A stretch of DNA of 64,000 nt from NCBI RefSeq assembly GCF_018812025.1, contig NC_063057.1:19131638-19195637 (forward strand), in the 5' to 3' direction. The stretch's first letter is position 1, and the number at the start of each line of letters is the position of its first letter. This document shows, piece by piece, positions 11,864 to 23,212 of this stretch. The stretch comes from Megalobrama amblycephala (Eukaryota; Chordata; Actinopteri; Cypriniformes; Xenocyprididae). The notes below the pieces were generated by a model. That model was not told the DNA's origin, made no database searches, and saw only the letters and a program-made list of their open reading frames with translations. A program made the translations under genes and the position numbers.

Positions 11864-12421
11864 AATCCCCCTGTTTTGAAAATCAAGTTTTTAATGTTGC
11901 TTTAAGACAAACCATGTGCAAATTCATAAGTCAACACCATTGCCTAGTATTTTATCTTTAAAACTGCAGTGATCTAAAGACCTCGCTGGTGTTTCTTACA
12001 TCACAAACTACCTTGTAACCAATCACGTCAACATGCCGGCGGGCTTTAGCATAACATTAACTATGACCTCTTTGAAGCAAGGGAGTGTATAACATTAGCA
12101 ACACTTTATCAGCTGTTTGATAACACAATATTAATTACCGTTGTGTCCAATGTTGTAAAAAGTGATACCACTGTGCAGCGTTTACCTCAGTAAGTTGACC
12201 GAGTGGATCTCTGAGTTTGTGTGAGTGCGTGGAGGTGGGGCTAATTAGCATATTCATATATCCACGTATATTAAATGAGGCAAGGGTGTACAGTTACATT
12301 CAAGCTATTTTAAAGCATGAAGTTTTGGGTTTTTTTACAGGAAAAAAAAAACATTTAAATATGTCTTTTTGGTGATCAAAGATGAGTTTTAAGGGATAAA
12401 ATTATTGACTACAGGGGGGCT
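11864..12421. mobile_element. TTAA element, ends AAATCCCCCTG / CAGGGGGGCTT
   Basis: A 558-bp segment flanked by TTAA at 11860-11863 and 12422-12425. The inverted ends are short and imperfect (AATCCCCCTG versus the complement of AAGCCCCCCTG). Inside are ACATCACAAACTACCTTGTA, GGTGGGGCTAATTAGCATAT and no open frame of note. The TTAA duplication and the C-rich ends make a MITE likely. Confidence 0.7.
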
Positions 12422-12540
12422 TTAACATTAGTTTAATCATAACTCAATAGTTTTAACATGATATTGAATATGGCAATGTTAATGTATTTGGCCTTGGCAG
12501 ACTAGATCTGCTATGCTGCTGCTTTGTTTAGCTCAGTATA

Positions 12541-12575
12541 ATAATAATAATAATAATAATAAATATTTTTATTAT

Positions 12576-12648
<73 letters not shown>
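12541..12648. repeat. TAA and TA microsatellites
   Basis: A run of ATA/TAA trinucleotides (about 12540-12561) is followed, after an AT-rich stretch, by uninterrupted TA dinucleotides from about 12582 to 12646. The minus-strand frame made of alternating I and Y is a translation of this repeat, not a protein. Confidence 0.97.
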
Positions 12649-12651
<3 letters not shown>

Positions 12652-12659
12652 ATATCATA

Positions 12660-13911
12660 GAGAGAACCCTGACTGTGTGTGAAGGTCAGTAACAGAAACA
12701 ATGCATGGGAAATGTGCTCCAGCCAAGCTACTGCCATTGAGATGAGCAAGAATGCTAACAGATTGCTCCAGCTATTATAGATCTCCCTGAATACCAGCAT
12801 CCCACACTGGGAAGCAGAATTCAAAACACAACATATACAACAACTGAGCAGGTGCTGGCATTTTCACACAAAAAATCTGAAATTCACACAGACCTAAGCA
12901 GACAAGGTAAAATAAATGTCATCCAGTTCAGCCTGAGCTAATTCAGATTTTTAAATTGTCTGATCGAGGTCAGTCTGGCTGTAGTCATCCATATTGGGCT
13001 GGGGCAATATAAGCGGGAGCTCAGCACGAGAGTGATGAAATGTGCTGGGAGCACCATGGGCATTTAAAATGTCTTCAGCACTGAAGTTTATTGATTTCTG
13101 TGGAATCGTTTGGCTGAATGTCAGGCCATCCTGAGGCAATGCCATTAACCGCGAGCTGCCACAGGGAAGCAACAGCCTTCAATTTGCATCCTAATCTCCC
13201 ACACCCTGTGTGTTCAGATGAAATCTCTGGAAGTGTTTGGGTGGATGTAAAGTTAGGAAAAATGAAAGTTAGGGGAAAGGTATGTCGGTGTTAACATATC
13301 AATCAAATTTGTCTTGGTCGGAATGGTGATTTTAAAGAAAAGAATGTGTATTGGAAATATAATTGAATTCAACAACTCAAACCCAAATATTACCCTGCTT
13401 ACCCGGCCAAATCTATCCATTTAGAGCACACCGCCTGGGCTCAGCTGAATCTGGAGGGGTCAAAGGTCAGCTCTGCTGCCCTAATGCCCTGTTTTACTTA
13501 CAAGCTAAAAAGAAGCACTGCAGTCCAACAGCAAAGCTAATTATCACCCCAGACAGCAAGTATGTTTCTATTTTATATTTAAACAGCTTCTTTTCTGCAT
13601 CGTACTGCTTTAATGAACAAATAAAGATGAAATATTTCTTGAATCAGCACAGCTTTACAAGTCTGCTTGGACCTTACGGACATCCCATAAATGAAGAAAT
13701 GGCCCGAGCTCATTTAATTAAACATGGCAAGGTTTTACTGCACTTTATTACAAATATGAAAGTCCATGGCACAGGAATTAATAAATGCTTTAGACAAGAA
13801 CTGGAGTGTTATGATGGTGTTTTATGCAGCATAGTTACTCTGGCATTAATGGTGCGCATCTTTCATCTCAAAATGCCGATGGTGTATGAAATCATCCATA
13901 TGTAGCCTTCA
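12660..13911. other. Low-copy block, candidate conserved non-coding DNA
   Basis: The largest block free of repeats in the first half of the window. It has balanced composition and many homeodomain-type cores, for example CTAATTATC near 13538, CATTTAATTAAAC near 13713 and CATTAATGG near 13842. A 180-codon frame at 13363-13905 on the plus strand has no recognisable domain; its amino-acid content is unremarkable and a single open frame of this length is expected by chance in 64 kb on both strands. I read the block as possible enhancer DNA, not a gene. Confidence 0.4.
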
Positions 13912-14017
13912 TTGCCTGCAGATTGCTGATGCAAGTTGTCCTTGTGCCCTGTTATACAGCTTTTTATCAGAGATTGGCCTTGTATACTCACACCACTGAC
14001 CTAAAGAGCTTCTTATC
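13912..14017 (+). repeat. Diverged duplicate segment, copy 2
   Basis: TTGCCTGCAGATTGCTGATG, GCCCTGTTATACAGCTTTTT and CTGACCTAAAGAGCTTCTTA match the segment at 9483-9601 in the same order and orientation, 4.4 kb away. Identity by eye is about three quarters. Confidence 0.65.
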
Positions 14018-14224
14018 ACTGGGGTATCAGTACACCCTCACAACCCCACCCTACAGGACCCCTTTATATTGCAGTTAAATTTGTTTTAAACATGGCACAG
14101 AAGTGTTTAAAATGCAAATACACCACGTGTTTACACAGAGGCAGCATAAATGTTCAAGGATTACACAGACTCACAATAATACGAATCAATAAGTCACGTG
14201 AGCTGACGTAACTTAGCAGTTTAA

Positions 14225-14684
14225 AGGTGCCGTAGAACGTCTTTTCAAAAGATGTAATATAAGTCTAAGGTGTCCCCTGAATGTGTCTGTGAAGTTTCAG
14301 CTCAAAATACCCCATAGATTTTTTTTAATAAATTTTTTTAACTGTCTATTTTGGGGCATCATTAGAAATGCACCGATTCAGGCTGTGTGGCCCCTTTAAA
14401 TCTCTCGCTCCCTGCCCTCCCGAGCTCTCGACTATAAGTGCAATTATACATTGCATTTACAAAGTTCACACAGCTAATATAACCCTCAAATGGATCTTTA
14501 CAAGATGTCCGTCATTCATGCTGCATGCATGCATCGATTCCTGTGAGTATAGTTTTTATTTGGATGTTTACATTTGATTCTGAATGAGTTTGAGGCTATA
14601 TGCTCTGTGGCTAACGTGCTAATGCTACACTGGAGAGATTTATAGAGAATGAAGTTGTGTTTATGAATTATACAGACTGCAAGT
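14225..14684 (-). mobile_element. Family A TTAA element, copy 3 (truncated)
   Basis: The element starts after TTAA at 14221-14224 with AGGTGCCGTAGAACG and runs in reverse orientation to CAGACTGCAAGT. The remaining half, including the central palindrome, is missing and unrelated sequence starts abruptly at about 14685. Confidence 0.9.
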
Positions 14685-14908
14685 AAGCAGTAAGTCGTAG
14701 CAGCAAACCCACTCTGCGATGATCATGCTGAATTTCTGACACTGTCAGAAAATGACCGTAGGCTATCTTTGGTCGCAAGACCGAGAAAACGGCCGTCTTT
14801 GAACCTCTCTCACTGTAGGACGTAGGACCACTGATCATAAAAATCGATTGTTTCATGATGGCAATCTTTCATCTGGGACAGCCAAAAATCATGCAGTGTA
14901 TACCGGGC
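14685..14908. mobile_element. TTAA-type element fragment, end GCAGTGTATACCGGGCT
   Basis: The right border is GCAGTGTATACCGGGCT followed by TTAA at 14909-14912. The interior carries CGGCCGTCTTTGAACC and ATCGATTGTTTCATGATGGC. The end resembles that of the insertion at 62526-63145 (GCAGTGTGTGTTCCGGGC). The left part is lost at the junction with family A copy 3. Confidence 0.55.
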
Positions 14909-14912
14909 TTAA

Positions 14913-16297
14913 TAGACACAGCTGATTCGTTGTCATTTAGGAATAAGATTGTGTGGGTCTTAGAATCGAGACTGCGATCTTTTAGCGAATAATCATGCAG
15001 CTCTTGTGCTAATGACAAAAATCTGGAAACATTTCAGCACAGAAAAATAAAATGTCTGTCTAGATCCATGGTATACCAACACTTGTCTATGATGCCACTA
15101 AATGAAGATTGTGCCCTATCCATTGTTATTTTAGTATTATTTATACTCTATACTATTGTAGTTTATTAATATTTTTTCTAATTAGCTTTTTTATGTTTTC
15201 ATTTTAGATTACTTTTATTTTCTTGTTTCTTAAGTAAAATGTAATTTTAGTTATTTCCAGTTATTAATCTTATGTTGCTTCAACAATTTTAGTGCTTTAA
15301 CATTTCTAATTTTCATTTAGTTTAAAATTTTAAATCTAATATTCAGATTTGTATAATTTAATAATGAATGGTCAATTAATATGCAGTACTTCAAACTGTA
15401 CAATAAATACCACTTGTTGGTTATTAAATACAGCCGTTCTGAAAAGACAAATACTTGGCTAAGAATGAAAATGGTACCACAATGCACAACATTCAAAGAA
15501 ATGTCTTAACTTGGTTAGAAAACCCACTGCTAATATATGGGACATGCTTAGATGTTTTAGCTTTTTTGGGGGCAAGTAATTGCTTCCATTTCTGCATGTC
15601 CCACCCTGAGCAACAATTCCAAGAATTAAAGGCCAACAGAGAAGTTTATGAGACGTGATCTAGCTCTTCGACTTATAGCACATTCATTCAAAGAAAGAAA
15701 GCTGATTTAAAATGTTTGTTCATCACGCTTGGTCTGGCAAGGATGCTTCTCTGCATGGCAGTAAAGGTATTAAATCTAACCAACAGCTTGTGTCCGAAAG
15801 AAAGCTCCAGTCACAATGACAAATGTGCTGACACCATAGTCTCGCCACTGCAGCTGCATCATGGCTAAAACATGGAGGTAATAAAGAGTGAGAACTAAGG
15901 ACACTGAAAAGAGAGCAAAGATTATTCTCACTCTCCCAGTCTCTCAACCAAATGAGCTCATTTGACCCCTTAAAAATAAAGGAGGCCACATATCATTTTA
16001 TTACAGCATTTTAAATAACGAAGGCCATTTGTCAGCTTGTATATTGATTTTGTAAAGGACAAATCTACATGGTGCCCTAACTACTAATGGTTCCCTTCAG
16101 AGCTGTGCTGATTCTCATATGCCCTACATATGAGCCCTGCTGTGAGTGAGGGGTAGGTACAGTATAATATTACACAACATTGTATAACATTATATGTTAT
16201 ACTAATTAGTTACAGTATGATGTGACAATTTAAAAGTGTCAACTATTTTTTTGTATCCCCATTAGACACTGAAAGCCAAATGTTGCTTTTTTTCAAA
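14913..16297. other. AT-rich spacer, then low-copy DNA
   Basis: 15110-15420 is very AT-rich with no structure that I recognise. 15430-16260 is more balanced and free of recognised repeats. No gene is supported. Confidence 0.4.
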
Positions 16298-16640
16298 TAC
16301 ACAGCAAAATCCCCAGAGTTAAATCAACTCTGCTCAGAGTACATATGGTCCCTCTCTAAATAGTGTTAAAATAACACTCAAGCAGAGTTAAATTTAGTTA
16401 GATCATTAAGCAATTAATTAAGTAATGATTGAGCAGTAGTGATGAACACCTGCTGTTAACAAGCAGACTCACTGAAGAAATAAAAAACACAAGAACTACA
16501 AGTGACAAGTCACAGCCTTATTAATTTCTTAATTATCTCCTTAACTTTAACTCTGCTTCAGTGTTACTTTAACACTATTTAGAGAGGGACCAAATGTACT
16601 CTGAGCAGAGTTGATTTAACTCTAGGGATTTTGCTGTGTA
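16298..16640. mobile_element. Foldback MITE, ends TACACAGCAAAATCCC
   Basis: A 343-bp element with long inverted arms. The left arm has TACACAGCAAAATCCCCAGA, then AACTCTGCTCAGAGTACAT and GGTCCCTCTCTAAATAGTGT; all three reappear complemented in reverse order before 16640. Arms are about 85 bp with few mismatches, and the core is AT-rich. TA lies at both borders, suggesting a TA target, but this is not certain. Confidence 0.85.
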
Positions 16641-17417
16641 CTATGTATTCAGATATACTACTCTGTTGGCGTACTGTGTTTTGCATACTATATAGTAGGG
16701 AAGTATTCAATTTCAGACACAGCGGCTGTCTGAAAGTGAAGGAATTTACTATTATAGTAATTAAATATTTGCTTGGTTATCACCAAAGCTCTCTCTCTTT
16801 TGTTGTAGATGATTAAACCGTTACGCTGCCTCAGAAGTCCGTTTCTGAGTTGCCTTCATGCACAAACACTGCCTGCAAAGTCAATGCCTGATAAGGCAGT
16901 GAGGCAACAAGTCAGCTGTCTAAGCTTTCAGATGCAGCCTGATAGTGTGTGATTTTAGCATGTTGCTAAGCTAACAGCTCAAAACAGCTCATATAAGTAG
17001 ATGGAACTGTTTTCTTCTGATTCTTTTCAGCTCTAAAATAATCAATGTTTCCTTTAATACCATTTACAACCATTTTTCACTCATTGCAATACATTCTTGG
17101 CATCGTCTTATTGGCAAGGTATTCAAGCAATGCTGCCTTAAAATTTGGCTAAAACACTGTGTTGTAAAGCAGCATAATTTTGCTGCATACTGCCAGAAGT
17201 GTATTTGCGTTGTGAATGCTCCTATATGTCCAAAATTGTTGTCTAGCTAGGCAGCTCACTGCAGTTTGGAACAGAACCAAGATGAGCAAGAAAAAAAAGA
17301 AGGAAAAACTCAGAAAAAAATGGGAAAAGAAAGAGTTTACATATACAAAATGAAACATAAAACAGGGAACATTGGGATCAGGAAATGAAACGGAGAGAAA
17401 TATGTTCTTTGTTATTA
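16641..17417. other. Unclassified spacer, partly old repeat
   Basis: The segment from about 17160 to 17276 (AAGCAGCATAATTTTGCTGC ... TTGTTGTCTAGCTAGGCAGC) is similar to 23257-23355 (AAGGCAGCATAATTTAGCAG ... TGTTGTCTAGGTATACAGCT), so an old dispersed repeat is present. No gene is supported. Confidence 0.45.
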
Positions 17418-17418
17418 G

Positions 17419-17510
17419 GGCTGAGTACTGACACAGATTTCACAAACTGATTTGATTACAAATTAACAAGCCCTTGATCTGATACTGATTCGATCTATTT
17501 GGATATAGCT
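17419..17510 (-). mobile_element. hAT MITE fragment (GGGCTGAGT end)
   Basis: TAGGGCTGAGTACTGACACAGATTTCACAAACTGATTTG is the complement of the end of the element at 50597-50832 (ATCGTGAAATCTGTGTCAAAACCCAGCC). Only one end is present. Confidence 0.6.
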
Positions 17511-17822
17511 ATATCAGGTATAGTATGTCAGTTTTTCTTAAGGAAAACAAGGAAAACAAGTTACATAATGTGTAGCTGCACTGATGCAAATTATGAATAC
17601 TCTTGCCCTCTTGTTTGCATTCATCAAGTAAGAACAGTAGTTGTGTGATATGGTGATATAAAGCCATATCGCACAGCAACAAGTATGATATTGCGTTCAT
17701 ACAATAGTTTGACGACACAAGTGTTTAAATGAATAAGAAACAACAATGGAGTGTCTTTAAATACCCTCTTTTGAGAGAAACTACTTCTTGAAATGGATTC
17801 AAATTTCAAGCTGACAGTTTAA

Positions 17823-18534
17823 AGGGTTACTTCAACCAAAAATGAAAATTCTGTCATTTATTACTCACCCTCATGCCGTTCTACACCCGTAAGACCTTCG
17901 TTTATCTTCTGATCGCAAATTGAGATAATTTAGTTGAAATCCGATGGCTCCGTGAGGCCTCCATAGGGAGCAATGACATTTCCTCTCTCAATATCCATTA
18001 ATGTACTAAAAACATATTTAAATCAGTTCATGTGAGTACAGTGGTTCAATATTAATATTATAAAGCGACGAGAATATTTTTGGTGTGCCAAAAACCCCCA
18101 AAATAAAACAAATGTATTGAATCTGCTATTCGGAGCGCCAAATGCACATGATTTCAGCCATTGGCAGTTTGACACGAGATCTGAATCATGATTCAATACA
18201 CTGATTCATTTAAAAATGAAATTTGAAATCGGCCATCACTAAATAAGTCGTTATTTTGTTTTTTTTTACCGAACCAAAAATATTCTCGTCGCTTTATAAT
18301 ATTAATGTTGAACCACTGTACTCACATGAACTGATTTAAATATGTTTTTAGTACCTTTATGGATCTTGAGAGAGGAAATGTCATTGCTCCCTATGCAGGC
18401 CTCATGGAGCCATCGGATTTCAACTAAAATATCTTAATTTGTGTTCTGAAAATTAACAAAGGTCTTACGGGTGTGGAACGGCATGAGGGTGAGTAATAAA
18501 TTACATAATTTTCATTTTTGGGTGAACTAACCCT
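17823..18534. mobile_element. Angel-like TTAA element forming a long hairpin
   Basis: A 712-bp element with TTAA at 17819-17822 and 18535-18538. The arms 17823-18084 and 18273-18534 are inverted copies of about 262 bp and roughly 90% identical, leaving a loop of about 190 bp. The shared arm sequence includes TCACCCTCATGCCGTTC, GAAATCCGATGGCTCC and AAGCGACGAGAATATTTTTG. No coding capacity. Confidence 0.95.
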
Positions 18535-18552
18535 TTAACAGTTGAGCACAAA

Positions 18553-18599
18553 CCTCCGTTACTAACTCTAAAATGTCACTTTACAACTAGTAACGAAGG
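18553..18599. repeat. Family B internal stem-loop
   Basis: CCTCCGTTACTAACTCTAAA pairs with TTTACAACTAGTAACGAAGG across a few bases. The same hairpin recurs at 41792-41838 in family B copy 2 and at 29712-29758. Confidence 0.8.
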
Positions 18600-19780
18600 A
18601 ACGTTATAGCTTCATTGAAACTCATTGTAATATGTAGAGTATTACAAGAGAAAAATCAACTAAGTGAGTGCATTACCTGCATTTAGCTGATACTCTTCAG
18701 GTCAATCATAATCACAAAATCAGTTTGAATGTCCAGTGAGGAAAGTGATATCTTTGTCTTTGTCCTTTTAACATTTAAGACATTCCTATGACAGTGCTAG
18801 TCAATGCATTTGTCAGTTGCATCTCGTAAGATGTTGTTTAAAGTAAAAACAACATCTTGTTTTTTGTCCTTGTTTCCTTGTTTCAGTTGTTAAAAGTCTT
18901 TGCGACTGACTGACTCACTCACTCACTCATAAAGCCATCTAATTGCATATTAATGTAAGTTTTACTGAAGTCAAAATCACTAACGGACTCTCTCAATACC
19001 AAAAAATATGGCTATTTATATGTTATTATAAATAATATATAATAATATGTTATTTATATAAAATATTATTTATTGAACAATAATATTTGAATTAACAACA
19101 ATAGCCATTATAACAGTATAAGAAATAAAAAACACAAGCAAACAGTTCAGTCAAACATTCAAAAGCAGCGCTCTAGTAAGTGCAGGATTTAATTTCAATA
19201 TAAATAAATATAAAGTTATGAAACTTAATAAAGCCCTTAAGCCAAATCTATTAGCTCTTGAACAAGTAATAGATTAATAAGACCAAAAATTGCCCGTTTG
19301 ATATACCCAAAACAAATTATAGCTCATGTTTAAACACTAGCTACATAAAGAGCCAGCTGCAAATTCCCGAAGAACTGGCCAAGATGAAGCTGTTCTCTGC
19401 GGGTACATGAGCACTGAATGGTTGCTGACGGCCTGGAGCTCACATCTCTGAAAGCGTCTAAACAAGTTTTCAAAAAGGCGCTGTGTTTACATATAAATCG
19501 CATATCTGAGGTCTAAACAACTATATTCTTGCCAAAAAAACTCTTAAAACTACATTCCGTTACAAAATAACAGTAGTATCTATAAAAATATGGTGGGTTT
19601 ACTCATCCAGCATGACACTCAATGTGAGAATGCTGACAGTGGAGTGATTCAAACGGTGAAGCGGTTCCCGTGGCGGTACTGGTAGAAAATCGCACGGCTG
19701 GAAAACCTCTCAGCCAATCAGATTCAAGAACCAGAACGAACGAAATAAGAATATATACATAAAACACCGCAAAAGAAACA

Positions 19781-21307
19781 CATCTGATCAGAGCGTTGAG
19801 GACATGACCCTAACTCTAATTTTACAGGTGTTCCTTAAGACCAACTTGTTGTTCGGACAAGCCACTGAGTATGATTATGACAATATGTAGATCTGCGCAT
19901 TCCACACGCGGACACAGAGGGTCCCCGTGCTTTCGAAAGCTCACTCATCCTTTTAATCGGTGTGGAATCCATCAAAGTGGGTCAAACTCCCTCCCATCTG
20001 CCCCACTGAGATTTTAATGCACAAGGCCTGATTAAAACATACATACACACAGAGGAAAATAGGCCACACTTTGCTGCTGGATTCAGGAAACTCCTGCATG
20101 CATTTTAATGAAGGACGTTTGTGAGCAATTACACTGGGTGCCACGCCGGTGAATGAAAGTTCAAGCGGTACAATTCCCAAAAGGCTGATTGCTTGATCAC
20201 TGTAAACAAAATGCCTTTGTTCTGTTCTTGATGGTAATGCTTCAATACTGCAATCAGCACAGCTGTGTGCATGTTAGTGTGTCTGTGTGTGTGTCCGTGT
20301 ACAAACACCCAGGATATGACCTTGTAGACGGTACAAGGAGGAGGAGACGGAGACTGGATTTATCAATGATAATTATATAAGTCTTGTTATTGTGTGTTTT
20401 AAAACACATTCAGTTACAGAAATATTACCTGTTTCCTACCTGTTTTATTTATGGATGACTGACAAACATGCATTACATTAAATGTATTAGTTTATGATAA
20501 AACTATGCAATCTAAATGGATGGAAATTTCATATGCAATTTAAATAAATAAATCTTAAATGTAGGCATAGATATATTTTTGAGGTTACTATTGATGTCGC
20601 ATTTTATTTTTGATTTGATATAAGACAGTGTTTGCAGATTTCAGTCCATTCATATTGATAAAGAGGAGCTGTGACTGTACTGGCTTACCTTAAAAGAACT
20701 TTGAACACAATTATTACAATTGCATTTTCTATCAAATACACCTGTAAGATTGTCATTTCTGTTTGTTTTGTAAACTGATACAAAGCAGCTAAGCACAAAT
20801 TAGCTATTTTGGGTGGTGTCGCAGCACTATAGTCATAATAATGCTTCTTGGTTCAAAGAACACCACCATCGCGTCAAAGTCAGGAGTCGTGCCCCGCTGG
20901 TCTAATCCATGTGCACATCTGCTGTGGGGAATCGCCGGCGTAATCCCATATGGGCGTAAATGGGAGAGAAAGAGAGAGGGGGTGTCTTTAAGGCGGTGCT
21001 CCTGTGCTCCTGTGGATATGGCACTGAAAGACTATGGCCCTGCTCCAACACCAAACTACCTAACTGAAATGGAACCTTAAAAGTGACTGATCTGAAGCGC
21101 TCTTTACGAGGACCAACTCCATTCATGTTCATTCACGAGCGTCACACAAACAGACTCAACATCTATAGCTGATTCCAATACAGTGTGGTATTAGCATGTT
21201 GCTAAGCTAGAGAACACAATAAAAAAAGATGCATTGCACACAAAAATATTGAGTGAAATTGAGTATTTTTAAATTGATAGGGCTATTTTAATATTAAAAC
21301 TTGTACC
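19781..21307. other. Low-copy block, candidate conserved non-coding DNA
   Basis: No recognised repeats except a GT-rich tract near 20276-20296. 19860-20200 and 20820-21140 have balanced composition. At 19831-19891 a pyrimidine-rich AATTTTACAG is followed by 20 open codons ending in TAG; this resembles a terminal exon, but is short enough to arise by chance. Facing frames at 20841-21080 (plus) and 20902-21132 (minus) lack recognisable domains. Confidence 0.4.
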
Positions 21308-21519
21308 CCCGGTTTCACAGACAAGACTTAAGCTAGTCCTAGACTAAAATGCATGTTTGAGCTGTTTTGACTGAAAGCAACTTGTACTGACATATCTTAA
21401 AATATGTCAGTGCTATTATAATGCATTGTCTTTTTCTTGTTTACAAAAGCTACTTAAATGCCCTAATTGAACCAAGGCCTAATCCTGGCTTAATCTAAGC
21501 CCTGTCTGTGAAACTGGGC
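21308..21519. mobile_element. MITE, ends CCCGGTTTCACAGACAAG
   Basis: About 212 bp with inverted ends: CCCGGTTTCACAGACAAGAC and AAGCCCTGTCTGTGAAACTGGG. Subterminal CTTAAGCTAGTCC and GGCTTAATCTAAG also pair. The centre holds TGACATATCTTAAAATATGTCA, itself a near-perfect palindrome. Elements with these ends are very common in cyprinids. Confidence 0.85.
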
Positions 21520-21578
21520 CTAAGTGAAATAAAATAAAATTTTCTGCTTGCCCACTTAGGTCAGTGACTAACTTTTTA

Positions 21579-21579
<1 letters not shown>

Positions 21580-21623
<44 letters not shown>

Positions 21624-21680
21624 TAAATAAATAAATAAATACATACATACATACATACATACATAAATAAATAAATAAAA
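21580..21680. repeat. TA, AAAT and ACAT microsatellites
   Basis: TA dinucleotides (about 21582-21613) run into AAAT tetranucleotides, then ACAT tetranucleotides, then AAAT again. The apparent membrane-protein-like frame on the minus strand is a translation of this tract. Confidence 0.97.
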
Positions 21681-22180
21681 TTTCTCATTGTATATATTTA
21701 TTATTTCTTCTTATTATTTTATTTAAACATTATTTTAAAAATAAAAAAAAATATTATTTTATTTAGAAATATTATTTTATTTATATATTGTATTATTTAT
21801 AAATTATTTACATATTATAAAATATTAATTAGTTAATTAATTATTAATAATTAGTATTATTATTTATAAGTATATATTAAAATAAAAATTGTACATTTAT
21901 TATTCAATTTCTTAAATATCATTGAAATATTAAATATTTTATTTAACAAAATATATATATATATTATTTTATTTAGAAATATTATATTATTTATATATTA
22001 TATTTTATATTATATTATTATACATATTTATTATAAAATATTAATTTGTTAATTAATTATAAATAATTATTATTATTAGTTATAATAATACACACAAGTT
22101 AAATTGATTAAATTTTAAGAAAATTGAAATAATAGCTCAAAATTATAGTTATTACAATTATAAATAAATAAAATCCTTTG
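21681..22180. other. Extremely AT-rich tract
   Basis: About 500 bp of almost pure A/T with recurring ATTATTTTATTTA and AGTTAATTAATTA units at 21717-22060, suggesting a decayed tandem repeat. No gene. Confidence 0.7.
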
Positions 22181-22252
22181 GCCAAGTGTGCACATACTGG
22201 TCAACTACGTAGCAGGTTTCATTGCGATATGGGACAAACAATCTCACCTTAA

Positions 22253-23208
22253 AGGTGCCCTAGAACTTTTTTTAAAAAGATGTAATATAAGTCTAAGGTG
22301 TCCCCTGAATGTGTCTATGAAGTTTCAGCTCAAAATACCCCATAGATTTTTTTTAAATTCATTTTTTAACTGCCTATTTTGGGGCATCATTATAAATGAG
22401 CCAATTCAGGGCTACTGGCCCTTTAATTCTCCTGCTCCACGCCCACGGAGCTCGCGCTTGCCTTGAACAGTGTATAAACAAAGTTTACACAGCTAATATA
22501 ACCCTCAAATGGATCTTTACAAAGTGTTCTTCATGCATGCGGCATGTATGCGTCAGATTATGTGAGTATTGTATACTGTTATATTGTTTACATTTGATTC
22601 TGAATGAATTTGAGGCTGTGCTCCATGGCTAACAGCTAATGCTACACTGTTGGAGAGATTTATAAAGAATGAAGTTGTGTTTATGAATTATACAAACTGC
22701 AAGTGTTTAAAAATGAAAATAGCGACGGCTCTTGTCTCCGTGAATACAGTAAGAAACGATGGTAACTTTAACCACATTTAACAGTACATTAGCAACATGC
22801 TAACGAAACATTTAGAAAGACAGTTTACAAATATCACTAAAAATATCATGATATCATGGATCATGTCAGTTATTGCTCCATCTGCCATTTTTCACTATTG
22901 TTCTTGCTTGCTTACCTAGTCTGATGATTCACCTGTGCAGATCCAGACGTTAATACTGGCTGCCCTTGTGTAATGCATTGAACATGAGCTGGCGTATGCA
23001 AATATTGGGGCGTACACCCCGACTGTTACGTAACAGTCGGTGTTATGTTGAGATTCGCCTGTTCTTCGGAGGTCTTTTAAACAAATGAGATTTATATAAG
23101 GAGGAGGAAACAATGGTGTTTGAGACTCACTGTATGTCATTTCCATGTACTGAACTCTTGTTATTTGTCTATGCCAAGATAAATTCAATTTTTCATTCGA
23201 GGGCACCT
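22253..23208 (-). mobile_element. Family A TTAA element, copy 4
   Basis: A 956-bp full-length copy in reverse orientation, TTAA at 22249-22252 and 23209-23212. Ends are AGGTGCCCTAGAAC and the complement of AGGTGCCCTCGAATG. Central palindrome ACTGTTACGTAACAGT intact at 23022-23037, with the octamer-like sequence on its lower-coordinate side. Confidence 0.95.
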
Positions 23209-23212
23209 TTAA

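Larger units (their letters stand above)
17590..19780 (+). mobile_element. Family B element, copy 1, interrupted by an Angel-like insertion
   Basis: The segments 17590-17818 and 18539-19780 together match, in reverse complement, the block 39385-42135. Shared landmarks include TTCAAATTTCAAGCTGACAG, the CCTCCGTTACTAACTCTAAA hairpin, CATCTCGTAAGATGTTGTTT, CAGCGCTCTAGTAAGTGCAG, AAACACTAGCTACATAAAGA, GTTCTCTGCGGGTACATGAG and CTCAGCCAATCAGATTCAAG. The Angel-like element at 17823-18534 sits in a TTAA that is unoccupied in copy 2. A minus-strand frame at 17624-17809 has a counterpart in copy 2 but no recognisable domain. The superfamily is unknown to me. Confidence 0.8.

Noticed and set aside
13363..13905. 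180-codon open frame, the longest in the window
   Set aside because: No recognisable domain, signal or codon pattern; about one frame of this size is expected by chance in 64 kb over six frames. It lies in a block more plausibly regulatory.
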